A stretch of 37,890 nucleotides of DNA from a virus. This document shows, piece after piece, positions 15,770 to 24,601 of the stretch (the first letter of the stretch is position 1; each line of letters begins with the position of its first letter). The stretch is from the IMG/VR virus record IMGVR_UViG_3300030098_006281, positions 1 to 37,890 of that record; one strand, written 5' to 3'. A program made the position numbers and the translations under genes. The notes beneath the pieces are model-generated. The model saw nothing but the letters and a program-made list of their open reading frames with translations, was not told the origin of the DNA and ran no database searches.

Positions 15770-16167
15770 AAGTAGGGATTGTAGGTAGTAGAAGATATGA
15801 AAATAAAAAAAAGATAAAGGATTTCATATTCAAACTTAAAAATGAATATGGAGAAGATACAAAAATTATAAGTGGTGGTGCAAAAGATGGTGCTGATAGA
15901 TATGCAAAAAAGTATGCACTTGAATTAGGATTACAATATGAGGAGTATCCACCATCACATTTCCCACACAATTTATATTGTCCTTTACCTGAATCAAGAT
16001 ATGGTAAAGAATATAGTCCAAAGAATTATCATGTGAGAAATAAAATTATAGCAGGTACAAGTGATTATGTAGTTGCTTTTATTCCTGATGGGATTGAATC
16101 TAAAGGAACTATGTCAACTATAAATTATTGTAAAAAATTTGGAAAAAAATATGTAATTATAAAATAA
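15766..16167 (+). CDS. SLOG-fold (DUF2493/YspA-like) nucleotide-binding protein
   Basis: A 133-residue Rossmann-like protein. MKVGIVGSRRY and ISGGAKDGADRYAKKYA are the signature of the SLOG superfamily (as in YspA/DprA-like proteins), which bind nucleotides or related ligands. RNKIIAGTSDYVVAF and GTMSTINYC complete the C-terminal part, with STINY in place of the usual GT..T motif. Phages carry SLOG proteins in nucleotide signalling and metabolism, but the ligand here is unknown. Confidence 0.85.
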   Translation: MKVGIVGSRRYENKKKIKDFIFKLKNEYGEDTKIISGGAKDGADRYAKKYALELGLQYEEYPPSHFPHNLYCPLPESRYGKEYSPKNYHVRNKIIAGTSDYVVAFIPDGIESKGTMSTINYCKKFGKKYVIIK

Positions 16168-16205
16168 AATCAATGTTTTTTGGATTTTGTATATATGTAT
16201 ATATA

Positions 16206-16409
16206 ATGAGTATTAAAAGTAAAATAAAATTAACTTCTGTAAAAATTGTTCAAGATTTATATAATGAATTTAAACATGTTAGTCTTGATGAAAATTTAAA
16301 TCTTCAAAAATTAGTAAATAGATGTATTCTGTTGTATATTGAAGATGAAAATTTTAGAGACAAAATTAATAAATCAATTGATCTCAAAGAATCTGGTAGC
16401 AGTTTTTAA
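16206..16409 (+). CDS. Ribbon-helix-helix-like small DNA-binding protein (putative)
   Basis: A 67-residue protein starting at ATG 16206. An upstream in-frame ATG at 16173 would add MFFGFCIYVYI, which does not look natural. A short strand (KIKLTSVKIV) followed by two helices (QDLYNEFKHVSLDENLNLQKLVNRCILLYI) resembles Arc/CopG ribbon-helix-helix repressors. If so, it would bind DNA as a dimer and might regulate the glycan block that follows. TATAAT at 16202-16207 overlaps the ATG, so a promoter there is possible but unproven. Confidence 0.5.
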   Translation: MSIKSKIKLTSVKIVQDLYNEFKHVSLDENLNLQKLVNRCILLYIEDENFRDKINKSIDLKESGSSF

Positions 16410-16429
16410 AATAAAAGGAATTCGGTTAT

Positions 16430-17791
16430 ATGAAAAAGAAAAAGATATTATTATTATCAGATGATATGAGAATGCATTCTGGTGTGGCTCGGATGTCCAG
16501 AGAATTTGTATTAGGAACAGTAGATAAATATGATTGGGTACAAATCGGAGGGGCTATAAAACATCCTGAAGAGGGTAAAAGGATAAAAATAGAGGGTGAT
16601 GAAAATTTTAAATTACCAAAAGACTCTAATATAGTAATTTATCCTGTAAGTGGTTATGGTAATCCTGATTTGCTTAGACAATTATTGATACAAGAAAAAC
16701 CTGATGCCATATTACATTTTACAGACCCAAGATTTTGGCTTTGGTTATATCAAATGGAACATGAAATAAGAACAAAAATTCCTATTATGTATTATAATAT
16801 TTGGGATGATATACCAGATCCACTTTACAATACCCATTTCTACAGAAGTTCAGATTTACTTATGGGTATTTCAAAACAAACCTATGGTATTAATAAAAGA
16901 ATACTTTCTAAATATGGTTATGAAGATTGGCAAACTACGTATGTCCCTCATGGTATTTCTGAAGAAAGATTATTTAAAGTAAGAGAAAATGATTTAAAAT
17001 ATAAACAATTTCAAATGAAATTTGGATTGGATAAATATAAATTTAAACTTTTATATGTTAATAGAAACATCAGAAGAAAAAATCCAGCTGATGTGGCATT
17101 AGCATATAAACATTTTATGGATGGACTTACACCTGAACAAAGGAAAGAATGTGTATTTGTATTTCATTCATCACCAGTTGATGATAATGGAACAGATATG
17201 AGAGCAGTTTGTAACAATTTATTACCAGATTATCCAGTTTTATTTACAGATGCAAAATTAGATGATATTGAAATGAATTATTTATTTAATGCATCTTCTG
17301 TTTATATTAATATGGCTTCAAATGAAGGATTTGGGTTAGGTTCAGCTGAATCTCTTATGACTGAAACACCAATCATAGTAAATGTAACGGGTGGATTACA
17401 AGACCAATGTGGATTCAAAAAAGAAGATGGTTCATATCTAACTGCTGAAGATTATGTTGAGTTAAAATCTAACCACAGAGGAACTTACAAAGATCATGGT
17501 GAATGGGTTAAACCTGTATTTCCAAGAAGCATAAGTTGTCAAGGTTCGCCAATGACACCATACATTTTTGACGATAGATGTCAATTTGAAGATGGGGGTG
17601 ATGCGATAAGATATTGGTATGATCAAGGTAAAGATGGAAGAGAAAAAGCTGGAAAAAAAGGTAAAGAATTTTTACTTGATAAAAATATTGGTATGTCTGG
17701 TAAACTTATGTCAGATAAAATGTCAGAATCTATAGAAAATTTATTTAAAAACTGGAAACCAAGAGCGAAATATACAATGGAGGTTATTTAA
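16430..17791 (+). CDS. Glycosyltransferase family 4-like
   Basis: A 453-residue GT-B transferase. The N-terminal Rossmann half contains KKILLLSDDMRMHSGVARMS, a common opening for family 4. The C-terminal half has LYVNRNIRRKNP and ASNEGFGLGSAESLMTETPII, the E-x7-E type motif that binds the nucleotide sugar. It probably adds a hexose to a surface polymer, donor unknown. It leads the glycan block and overlaps the next glycosyltransferase by 1 bp, suggesting they work in series. Confidence 0.88.
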   Translation: MKKKKILLLSDDMRMHSGVARMSREFVLGTVDKYDWVQIGGAIKHPEEGKRIKIEGDENFKLPKDSNIVIYPVSGYGNPDLLRQLLIQEKPDAILHFTDPRFWLWLYQMEHEIRTKIPIMYYNIWDDIPDPLYNTHFYRSSDLLMGISKQTYGINKRILSKYGYEDWQTTYVPHGISEERLFKVRENDLKYKQFQMKFGLDKYKFKLLYVNRNIRRKNPADVALAYKHFMDGLTPEQRKECVFVFHSSPVDDNGTDMRAVCNNLLPDYPVLFTDAKLDDIEMNYLFNASSVYINMASNEGFGLGSAESLMTETPIIVNVTGGLQDQCGFKKEDGSYLTAEDYVELKSNHRGTYKDHGEWVKPVFPRSISCQGSPMTPYIFDDRCQFEDGGDAIRYWYDQGKDGREKAGKKGKEFLLDKNIGMSGKLMSDKMSESIENLFKNWKPRAKYTMEVI

Positions 17792-19143
17792 TGAGTAAGA
17801 AGAAACAGAAATTATTAATGGTTGCTCCATTTGGAACAAGGAGTGGATACGGAGATCATGCTAGAGATTTATTTTGGTCATTTTATAATTTAGATAGATT
17901 TGATATAAATTGTATAGATGTACCTTGGGGAGCTACTCCTAGAAATGCTATATCTTATGATAATCCAAAAGATAAAATTCTGATAGATTGTATGGTAAGT
18001 CCTAATGAAATTAAAGAACAACCTGATATATGTGTTGATATTAGAATACCAAATGAATTTAATCCTGTTGGGAAATTTAATATTGGTATAACTGCTGGTG
18101 TTGAAACAACAGCAGTATCACAGGTTTTTTTAGAAGGTTGTAACAAAATGGATTTAGTTATAGTTCCATCTGAACATTCAAAAGCTGGTTTTGTGAATAG
18201 TAGATATGACAAACTTCAACAAATGCCTGATGGTTCACAACAACCTGTGGGTCAATTAAAACTTGAAAAACCAATGGAAGTTTTATTCGAAGGTACAGAT
18301 TTAAATGTTTGGAAACCATTAAAAAAAGAAGAAATAGAAAAAAATATTTTAGATGATATAAATAATATTGTTAAAGAAAAATTTGCTTATTTATTTGTTG
18401 GACAATGGTGTGCTGGTAATTATGGTGAAGATAGAAAAGATATAGCTAGAACAGTAAAAGTATTTTATGAAACTTTTGCAAATAAAAAAAATCCACCGGC
18501 TTTAATTTTAAAAACAAGTGGTGCTACATATTCTATATTAGACAGAGAAGATACTTTAAATAAATTAAAACAAGTAAAATCTAAATTTCCTTCTTTTATG
18601 AAATTACCAAATGTGTATTTATTACACGGTGATTTTACTAGGAGTGAACTCAATAGTTTATACAATCATCCAAAAGTAAAAGCTATGGTTTCATTTACAC
18701 ACGGAGAAGGATTTGGAAGACCGATGTTAGAAGCTACATTAGCTGGACTTCCTGTAATAGCTAGTGGTTGGAGTGGTCAGTTAGACTTTTTAGACAAAGA
18801 TAAGAGTGTGTTGGTTAATGGTACAATGGGTAAAGTACCAGAATCAGTTCATTGGCAAGATATAATTATTCCTGAAAGTCATTGGTTTAATGTTGATGAG
18901 GGAGAGGCATCTGCTAATTTAGAATTGGTTTATAATAATTATAATGCTGTTGAACAAAATGCAAAAGAGTTGATGGATATCAATAGAAACAAATTTTCAC
19001 ACGATGCTATGACTGTAAAATTAGGAGAAATATTAGATAATCATGTTAATATATCTTCTACTGTTAATTTAAATTTACCAAAACTAAAAAAGGTAAAAAC
19101 AGAATCGGAAAAACCAAAAATAAAATTACCACAATTATCTTAA
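17791..19143 (+). CDS. Glycosyltransferase family 4-like
   Basis: A 450-residue second GT-B enzyme, paralogous in layout to the preceding one. It opens with LLMVAPFGTRSGYGDHARDLFWSF. The C-terminal half has TKDGEGF-like FTHGEGFGRPMLEATLAGLPVIA, again the nucleotide-sugar E-x7-E motif. A lysine-rich tail (KKVKTESEKPKIKLPQLS) follows. The tandem pair may act on one chain. The start ATG overlaps the previous stop (TAATG). Confidence 0.87.
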   Translation: MSKKKQKLLMVAPFGTRSGYGDHARDLFWSFYNLDRFDINCIDVPWGATPRNAISYDNPKDKILIDCMVSPNEIKEQPDICVDIRIPNEFNPVGKFNIGITAGVETTAVSQVFLEGCNKMDLVIVPSEHSKAGFVNSRYDKLQQMPDGSQQPVGQLKLEKPMEVLFEGTDLNVWKPLKKEEIEKNILDDINNIVKEKFAYLFVGQWCAGNYGEDRKDIARTVKVFYETFANKKNPPALILKTSGATYSILDREDTLNKLKQVKSKFPSFMKLPNVYLLHGDFTRSELNSLYNHPKVKAMVSFTHGEGFGRPMLEATLAGLPVIASGWSGQLDFLDKDKSVLVNGTMGKVPESVHWQDIIIPESHWFNVDEGEASANLELVYNNYNAVEQNAKELMDINRNKFSHDAMTVKLGEILDNHVNISSTVNLNLPKLKKVKTESEKPKIKLPQLS

Positions 19144-19155
19144 AAGGAGTAAAAA

Positions 19156-19662
19156 ATGGAAAAACAACAATCTGAAAGAATAGTAACCACTTGTCCTTTA
19201 TGTGGTAAAAAAGAATTACAAATATTAGAAGATAAATATAGAGTCATAGATGGTAATCCTTCTAGAAACTTTCAATGTTTATCTTGTGGATATTCTACTA
19301 ATGATGATTATAAAGGTGATATTGAAACTAATGAGGCATATAAAGCTACTTCTGAAACATTAAAACAATGGGTCAAATTAGCTGATGGTTATATTTGGTT
19401 ACCTTCAGTAGTAAATTTACCTGTTGGTGTATTATATCCTCACGATGGTGGTGAAGAAATGAAATGGGCTTTTGCTCCAATTGTAGAAATACCAGAAGAA
19501 GAACAAAAAAACTATCCAGTAGAAAATAAAGAAAATGAATTTTATAAAACTAGATTGGATACTAATAACGAGGTATATTTTAATACATTTAAACAAGGTA
19601 TTTTTGAAATAGAAATTATAGTTGGTGCTTCAAAAGAGGTAAATAGTGGCAAAAATACCTAG
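19156..19662 (+). CDS. Zinc-ribbon protein of unknown function
   Basis: A 168-residue protein with an N-terminal zinc ribbon made by Cys13-x2-Cys16 and Cys41-x2-Cys44 (CPLCGKK and CLSCGY). The remaining 120 residues are acidic with a core like YIWLPSVVNLPVGVLYPHDGG and no known motif. AAAGGAG precedes the ATG. It lies between glycosyltransferases and a basic protein and overlaps that one by 17 bp. It could be a structural or DNA-associated protein; I do not recognise it. Confidence 0.65.
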   Translation: MEKQQSERIVTTCPLCGKKELQILEDKYRVIDGNPSRNFQCLSCGYSTNDDYKGDIETNEAYKATSETLKQWVKLADGYIWLPSVVNLPVGVLYPHDGGEEMKWAFAPIVEIPEEEQKNYPVENKENEFYKTRLDTNNEVYFNTFKQGIFEIEIIVGASKEVNSGKNT

Positions 19663-20305
19663 ATCTAAAAAAAGAGGATTAAGAATAAGAAGCCACAGAA
19701 GAAGGATACAAGGTATGAAACCTGTACCTTTATCAAAAATTGAAAATGGAATGATATTATCATTTGATTATGGTGGAAAAAAAGGTTTAATTTTTGATGA
19801 AAAACCATTAGTTTTATTTCTTTATTTAGAAAAAACAACAACTACAGGTAAAAAATTATTACATGGTATCAATTTAAATTACATAAGAGAAAGTGTTGTT
19901 CAAGATATTTTTGATGAGATATCTAAAGTAACAGCCGTTGAATATGGTGATCAACCTGATGTTGGGAAAAGAGAAATTGGTATAAATCATACATCCATTC
20001 AATTAGGAAGTGATAGAGATAGAAAAAATATAAATCCCAAAGCTTTCTATGACAAATTTATTAAACCTAGAATATTAAATACTACAGCTGGATCAAATAG
20101 TTATAGAACTTATGATGTGACTAAAGTTACTGGAATTAAAGTAATAGATTATAAATTAGATGTAGTTGAAAAAGAAGTCAGAGAAATAACAGGAGTAACA
20201 AAAGGTAAACTTAGTACTGCCGAATTACATAAATCATTAAAAGAAAGTGATAGTTATGTAAATGTAGATAATTCAAAAAAACCAGAGAGCACAGATGAAG
20301 ATTAG
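19646..20305 (+). CDS. Phage protein with basic N-terminus, unknown function
   Basis: A 219-residue protein with a GTG start preceded by AAGAGG. Residues 4-22 are strongly basic (IPRSKKRGLRIRSHRRR). The central LLHGINLNYIRESVVQDIFDEI recalls conserved proteins of T4-like marine phages whose role is unknown. The C-terminal third is acidic and low in structure. It does not resemble a sugar enzyme. A DNA- or head-associated role is possible, but I cannot support one. It overlaps both neighbours. Confidence 0.6.
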   Translation: MAKIPRSKKRGLRIRSHRRRIQGMKPVPLSKIENGMILSFDYGGKKGLIFDEKPLVLFLYLEKTTTTGKKLLHGINLNYIRESVVQDIFDEISKVTAVEYGDQPDVGKREIGINHTSIQLGSDRDRKNINPKAFYDKFIKPRILNTTAGSNSYRTYDVTKVTGIKVIDYKLDVVEKEVREITGVTKGKLSTAELHKSLKESDSYVNVDNSKKPESTDED

Positions 20306-20921
20306 TTATAGTATACTTACACATAATGAGGATGATTCTTTATTAAAATTACTTGAATTTTTAGTTGAACATAAAAATGAAGAAGATGAAATAGTAATCC
20401 TTGATGATTTTTCAGATAATCCAAAAACAATTCAGATATTAGATACAATGACATCCATGTACGAGATGAAGTTTGATCAAAGAAATTTAAATAAAGATTA
20501 TGCTTCTCAAAAAAATCACTTGACTTCTATGTGTTCAAATGATTATATTATTAATATAGATGCTGATGAGATTCCACATAAATTTTTAATGAATAATGTA
20601 AAAGATATAATAAAAGCAAATCCAACAATAGATTTATACTGGGTGCCAAGAGTAAATACTGTTGATGGTATAACTCAAGAACATATTAACAAATGGGGAT
20701 GGATAGTTAATGATAAAGGTTGGGTTAACTTTCCAGATTATCAAGGTAGAATATGGAAAAATAGATCAAATATAAGATGGGAAAAACCCGTTCATGAAAT
20801 TTTAGTTGGTCATAAAGAACATACTTATTTACCCCCAGAAGAAAAATTCTCATTCTATCATCCCAAGACAATAGATAGACAAGAAAAACAAAATTTATTT
20901 TATTCTAAAATAGGACAATAA
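20295..20921 (+). CDS. Glycosyltransferase family 2-like
   Basis: A 208-residue GT-A domain transferase. ISYSILTHNEDDSLL opens the fold, IVILDDFSDNP holds the first Asp pair and IINIDADEIPHKF gives the metal-binding DAD. WEKPVHEIL and a C-terminal FYHPKTIDRQ match lipopolysaccharide core-type GT2 enzymes. It is short, comprising just the catalytic domain. Sugar and acceptor are unknown. It overlaps the preceding gene by 11 bp and is followed 2 bp later by a dehydratase. Confidence 0.85.
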   Translation: MKISYSILTHNEDDSLLKLLEFLVEHKNEEDEIVILDDFSDNPKTIQILDTMTSMYEMKFDQRNLNKDYASQKNHLTSMCSNDYIINIDADEIPHKFLMNNVKDIIKANPTIDLYWVPRVNTVDGITQEHINKWGWIVNDKGWVNFPDYQGRIWKNRSNIRWEKPVHEILVGHKEHTYLPPEEKFSFYHPKTIDRQEKQNLFYSKIGQ

Positions 20922-20923
20922 AT

Positions 20924-21844
20924 ATGAAAATATTAATTACAGGTGGTTCAGGAACAATTGGGAAAGCTTTTATAAAAGAATTTCCAGAACATACCTACTA
21001 CAATGTTAGTAGGAATGAAAAGTTTTTAACTGATTTGATGCGAGAACACCCAGATACAAAAAACTTTATTGGTAATATAGAAGATGAAAGTTTTTTAATG
21101 AGAGTATTTAATAGTGTCAAACCTGATGTAGTTATTCACGCCGCGGCTATGAAACATATAAACATAGCGGAAGAGAATCCAATACAAACTTGTCAATCAA
21201 ATGTGATTGGTAGTATAAATGTTATTAATGCTAGTATTAGAAATGATGTTCCAATAACAATAGGAATTAGTACAGATAAAGCATGTTCCTCTGCTAGTGT
21301 ATATGGTGATACCAAATCATTAATGGAAAAATGTTTTATGGAAGCTAATACAATGAAAAACAGATTTGCACTGACAAGGTTTGCAAATGTAGCTCATAGT
21401 AATGGGTCTGTATTACCATTTTGGTTAAAGTGTAAGAAAGAAAATAAACCTATTAAAATAACAGATCCAGAAATGAATAGATTGATATTTTCTAAATCAG
21501 ATGCGGCTAATCTTATCAAACATGCTATAGATAAATGTGAAGGTGGAGATGGTGGTTTTGTTTGTTCATACAAAATGAAGTCTGTAAATATGATGGAAGT
21601 TGCTAAAATTATAGCTTATGAAGGACATATATCGGACATTGAAGTTATAGGGAAAAGACCAGGGGAGAAGGTAAATGAAGATTTGATCAGTGTTAATGAA
21701 TTACCATTTACTTATGTGCATGGTGATATGATTTATATTTACAATCAAGAAAATTTAGAAATGCATACATTATCAGAACCTTATTCATCTGCGACAGCTG
21801 AAAAAATGACAGAAGAAGAAATAAAGGATTTAATATGGCCATAA
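20924..21844 (+). CDS. UDP-sugar 4,6-dehydratase/epimerase, FlaA1/PseB-like
   Basis: A 306-residue extended SDR. It has TGGSGTIGKAF at the NAD site and HAAAMKHINIAEENP, a sequence characteristic of the FlaA1/PseB/CapD family that acts on UDP-GlcNAc. STDKACSSASVYGDTKS carries the Tyr-x3-Lys pair. KRPGEKVNEDLIS is the conserved C-terminal segment of the family. It would start amino-deoxy sugar synthesis of the pseudaminic or QuiNAc type. It overlaps the next gene by 10 bp. Confidence 0.85.
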   Translation: MKILITGGSGTIGKAFIKEFPEHTYYNVSRNEKFLTDLMREHPDTKNFIGNIEDESFLMRVFNSVKPDVVIHAAAMKHINIAEENPIQTCQSNVIGSINVINASIRNDVPITIGISTDKACSSASVYGDTKSLMEKCFMEANTMKNRFALTRFANVAHSNGSVLPFWLKCKKENKPIKITDPEMNRLIFSKSDAANLIKHAIDKCEGGDGGFVCSYKMKSVNMMEVAKIIAYEGHISDIEVIGKRPGEKVNEDLISVNELPFTYVHGDMIYIYNQENLEMHTLSEPYSSATAEKMTEEEIKDLIWP

Positions 21845-23112
21845 CAATGAATCCATTAAAATTAGTTACATCTGGTAGATTTGATATATTGCCAAAATAT
21901 GTATATGCTAAATTTAGAGATAGAAATTTACAAACGTCTTTCGGACTTGATATTTATTTGGAACATCTGAGGGTATGGAATAATTTTGGTCAAGATGGGT
22001 TGAGTTGGGATGGAAAAACAGGTCCTGAAACTTATTTATCTTCTTTTAATTTACTATTAGATTCTCTTAAACATTATAGATTCGATTCTAATAAGTCAAG
22101 AGTAGTAATAAATGAAAATAAAAACTTGTTACATGGGAGTCATAGAACTGCTGGATGTATTTTTTATAATAGACCTATAGGATGCGAAATTGGTAATGAA
22201 GGTGCATGTGATTTTGATTACAATTTTTTTAAGAATAAAACAATTCATGTTCCTGAAGGATTATCTCAAGATTTTAGTGATTATATAGCTTATGAATATT
22301 GTAAATTAAAATATAATACTTTTATAGTAACTATTTTCCCAACAGCTGTTGGTAATACTGAATTAGTTGAAAATATATTAAAATCTAATGGTGATATTTT
22401 TTACAAAAAATCAGTACATTTAAATAATAATGGAGCTTTTAATTTAATTAAACAAATGTATAATGGTGAATCCTGGGGTGGTAATGAATTTGATAATTTT
22501 TCTGGTTTTAGAAATAAAACTAATTTATGTTTTAAACATTCAGGACCTGCTATAGTTTATGTAGTGAATTTTAATTCAGATAATCTTCAAGATATAGAAT
22601 CAGTTAAATCAGAAATAAGAAACATATTTAATGAAGGTAAACATTCAGTTCATATTAATGATACTAAAGAAGAGACTATTAGATTAGCTAGATGTTTATT
22701 AAATCAAAATAGTGTTCATTTTATGAATAATTCAAAAGAATCAAATTATTCAAATTTTAAAGAACAATTAAATTATTTTAAGAATTATATTAATAATAAT
22801 AATTTGAATATAGAAGATTATTGTATTACAGGTAGTTCAATATTATCAATGTATGGTTTGAGAGAAGGTGCTGATTTAGATTATTTACATAATGGTGATG
22901 AAATAGTTGGGCATAACATGATACACAGTCATAATGAATATAGTGAAGGTAGATATTCTACAAGTATAGATGACATAATTTATAATCCAAAAAATCATTT
23001 TTATTATGATGATGTTAAAGTAGCTACTTTGGGTATAATAGATTATGTTAAAAGTAACAGAAAAGAAGAAAAAGATATAAGAGATATTGAATTGATAAGG
23101 AGTGTTTCATGA
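21835..23112 (+). CDS. Bimodular protein: ParB-like N-terminus and nucleotidyltransferase-like C-terminus
   Basis: A 425-residue protein. The N-terminal third includes INENKNLLHGSHRTAGCIFYNR (about residues 92-113), like the ParB/sulfiredoxin-type 'GxHR' segment. The C-terminal part has YCITGSSILSMYGLREGADLDYL, which fits the GS-x-D-x-D of Pol-beta-fold nucleotidyltransferases. Cytidine- or phospho-group transfer to a sugar chain (LicD-like) is conceivable. The sequence is Asn-rich. The combination is unusual, and the substrate is not visible. It overlaps FkbM by 4 bp. Confidence 0.6.
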   Translation: MAITMNPLKLVTSGRFDILPKYVYAKFRDRNLQTSFGLDIYLEHLRVWNNFGQDGLSWDGKTGPETYLSSFNLLLDSLKHYRFDSNKSRVVINENKNLLHGSHRTAGCIFYNRPIGCEIGNEGACDFDYNFFKNKTIHVPEGLSQDFSDYIAYEYCKLKYNTFIVTIFPTAVGNTELVENILKSNGDIFYKKSVHLNNNGAFNLIKQMYNGESWGGNEFDNFSGFRNKTNLCFKHSGPAIVYVVNFNSDNLQDIESVKSEIRNIFNEGKHSVHINDTKEETIRLARCLLNQNSVHFMNNSKESNYSNFKEQLNYFKNYINNNNLNIEDYCITGSSILSMYGLREGADLDYLHNGDEIVGHNMIHSHNEYSEGRYSTSIDDIIYNPKNHFYYDDVKVATLGIIDYVKSNRKEEKDIRDIELIRSVS

Positions 23113-23732
23113 GAACATTAGTTTATTGTGGTACTAATATGTGTTCAGATTTTATTGAGTTAATTAATAGTGGTGAATATGATATGTGTTATGGGTTTGA
23201 AGCTCATCCAACTTTATATAATCGTGCTAAAAAGATATTCAATAATATGAACAATGTTGAAATGTACAATGTTATATTAGGTGAAGAACATGATACTATA
23301 AAGGAATTTTTTATACAGGATCCCAATCATAGTGGGTGTGATTTTGCATCTAGTACAGGTAAAATTACAGAAGAATATGGAAAAGTTTCTGGTAATGAAA
23401 TAGAATTAAAAGATACGGTTAATATTAAAACTATGAATTTATATAAATTTTTACAAGAAAAAAATATATCTGAAATAGATTTTCTATTAACTGATTTAGA
23501 AGGAAGTGACTTAGATGTTATAAAAACTTTAAAACCTATGATAGAAACTAAATCAATTAAGAAAATTCAATGTGAAGTAGAGCCTGATAAAATGCCTATA
23601 AAGTATGATGGTTTAGATAATAAATTTAGTGGTTTTGATAATATTCTAAAAGAAAATTATAGACTGACTTGGATTGATCCTGTGGCTGAAGAAGATTGGT
23701 TTTCTATTGATCATAGATGGGAGTTAAAATAA
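23109..23732 (+). CDS. FkbM-family methyltransferase
   Basis: A 207-residue SAM-dependent methyltransferase. YCGTNMCSDFIELI stands in for the first glycine motif and YGFEAHPTLY supplies the acidic residue for SAM ribose. LLTDLEGSDLDVIKTL and KKIQCEVEP match the FkbM family, which typically O-methylates sugars. It would cap or modify the glycan. It ends 1 bp into the next gene. Confidence 0.82.
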   Translation: MRTLVYCGTNMCSDFIELINSGEYDMCYGFEAHPTLYNRAKKIFNNMNNVEMYNVILGEEHDTIKEFFIQDPNHSGCDFASSTGKITEEYGKVSGNEIELKDTVNIKTMNLYKFLQEKNISEIDFLLTDLEGSDLDVIKTLKPMIETKSIKKIQCEVEPDKMPIKYDGLDNKFSGFDNILKENYRLTWIDPVAEEDWFSIDHRWELK

Positions 23733-24601
23733 TGAAAAAGGTAATATTCATTGGTAATTGGGGAGAATCTCCGACAGATATGTTAAAAAGATATTCTAAT
23801 CAAACTCCTGGTAATAGTGGTATATGGGAAGATATACAGGGAGTGGACAATCCTATGGAAGCTGATTATTGTGTAGTGATGGATGGTGTAGATGATGAAT
23901 TACTACCAAGATTAGATTGGTCTAAAGTTATCTATTTTCAGAGAGAGCCAGATACGGTTAAACCTCATTATCTTGGACATATGTTTCCACAAGATATATT
24001 CTTTAAAGGTACTTATGAACATTTTCATAATGTTCCTACTTGGTGGATAAATCTTTCTTTTGATGAATTAGTTGAACTACCCTATCCAAGTAAAACTAAA
24101 AAAATCAGTACTGTAACTAGTGGAAAGCGTGGATTGGAAGAAAGGTCTAAAAGATTAGATTTTTTACAAAGATTTGTAAATGAGTATAAGAATATAGATG
24201 TTTATGGTAGAGCTGGTACTCAATCTATAGTTGGAGATTGTTGGAAAGGTGAATTAAACTATGATGGTAATTGTAAGTTTAAAGGACATATAGATTATGA
24301 ATATTCTATAGTTTTAGAAAATGTATTGTATCCAAATTCTTGGACAGAAAAACCATGTGACTCAATACTTTCGTGGGCATTTCCAATTTATTCGGGTGCT
24401 AGTAACTTTGGTGAATATTTTCCATTGGAATCATTCTATCAATTGGATACAATGTATTCTAATATATCAGATATCATAGAATTTATTTCAGAACCACCTA
24501 CTAAACTTCAAATAGAATCATTGGCGGAGGCTAGGAATTTATTGTTACATAAATGGAATATATGGCCATCTGTAAAAAGGATAATAGATGAAAGATCATA
24601 A
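23732..24601 (+). CDS. Glycosyltransferase family 10-like (fucosyltransferase type)
   Basis: A 289-residue transferase. ATG 23732 is chosen over 23717 because GGGAG at 23719-23723 suits it. The C-terminal IVLENVLYPNSWTEKPCDSILSWAFPIYSG matches the GT10 pattern 'ENS..YiTEK..da...g.iPiy.G'. This binds GDP-fucose in alpha-1,3-fucosyltransferases. EYFPLESFYQLD follows, as in the family. The Gmd gene at 27509 would make the GDP-sugar precursor, though a fucose synthase is not evident. It overlaps the next gene by 14 bp. Confidence 0.78.
   Translation: MKKVIFIGNWGESPTDMLKRYSNQTPGNSGIWEDIQGVDNPMEADYCVVMDGVDDELLPRLDWSKVIYFQREPDTVKPHYLGHMFPQDIFFKGTYEHFHNVPTWWINLSFDELVELPYPSKTKKISTVTSGKRGLEERSKRLDFLQRFVNEYKNIDVYGRAGTQSIVGDCWKGELNYDGNCKFKGHIDYEYSIVLENVLYPNSWTEKPCDSILSWAFPIYSGASNFGEYFPLESFYQLDTMYSNISDIIEFISEPPTKLQIESLAEARNLLLHKWNIWPSVKRIIDERS

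Noticed and set aside
16173-16205. Upstream start adding MFFGFCIYVYI to the RHH-like protein
   Set aside because: The added residues come from AT-rich spacer DNA with no ribosome-binding site; the ATG at 16206 begins a sensible domain.
16190-16207. Third copy of the polymerase/clamp promoter before the RHH-like gene
   Set aside because: TATATA and TATAAT are present, but no TTGACT lies at 18 bp and the spacer does not match the other two blocks.
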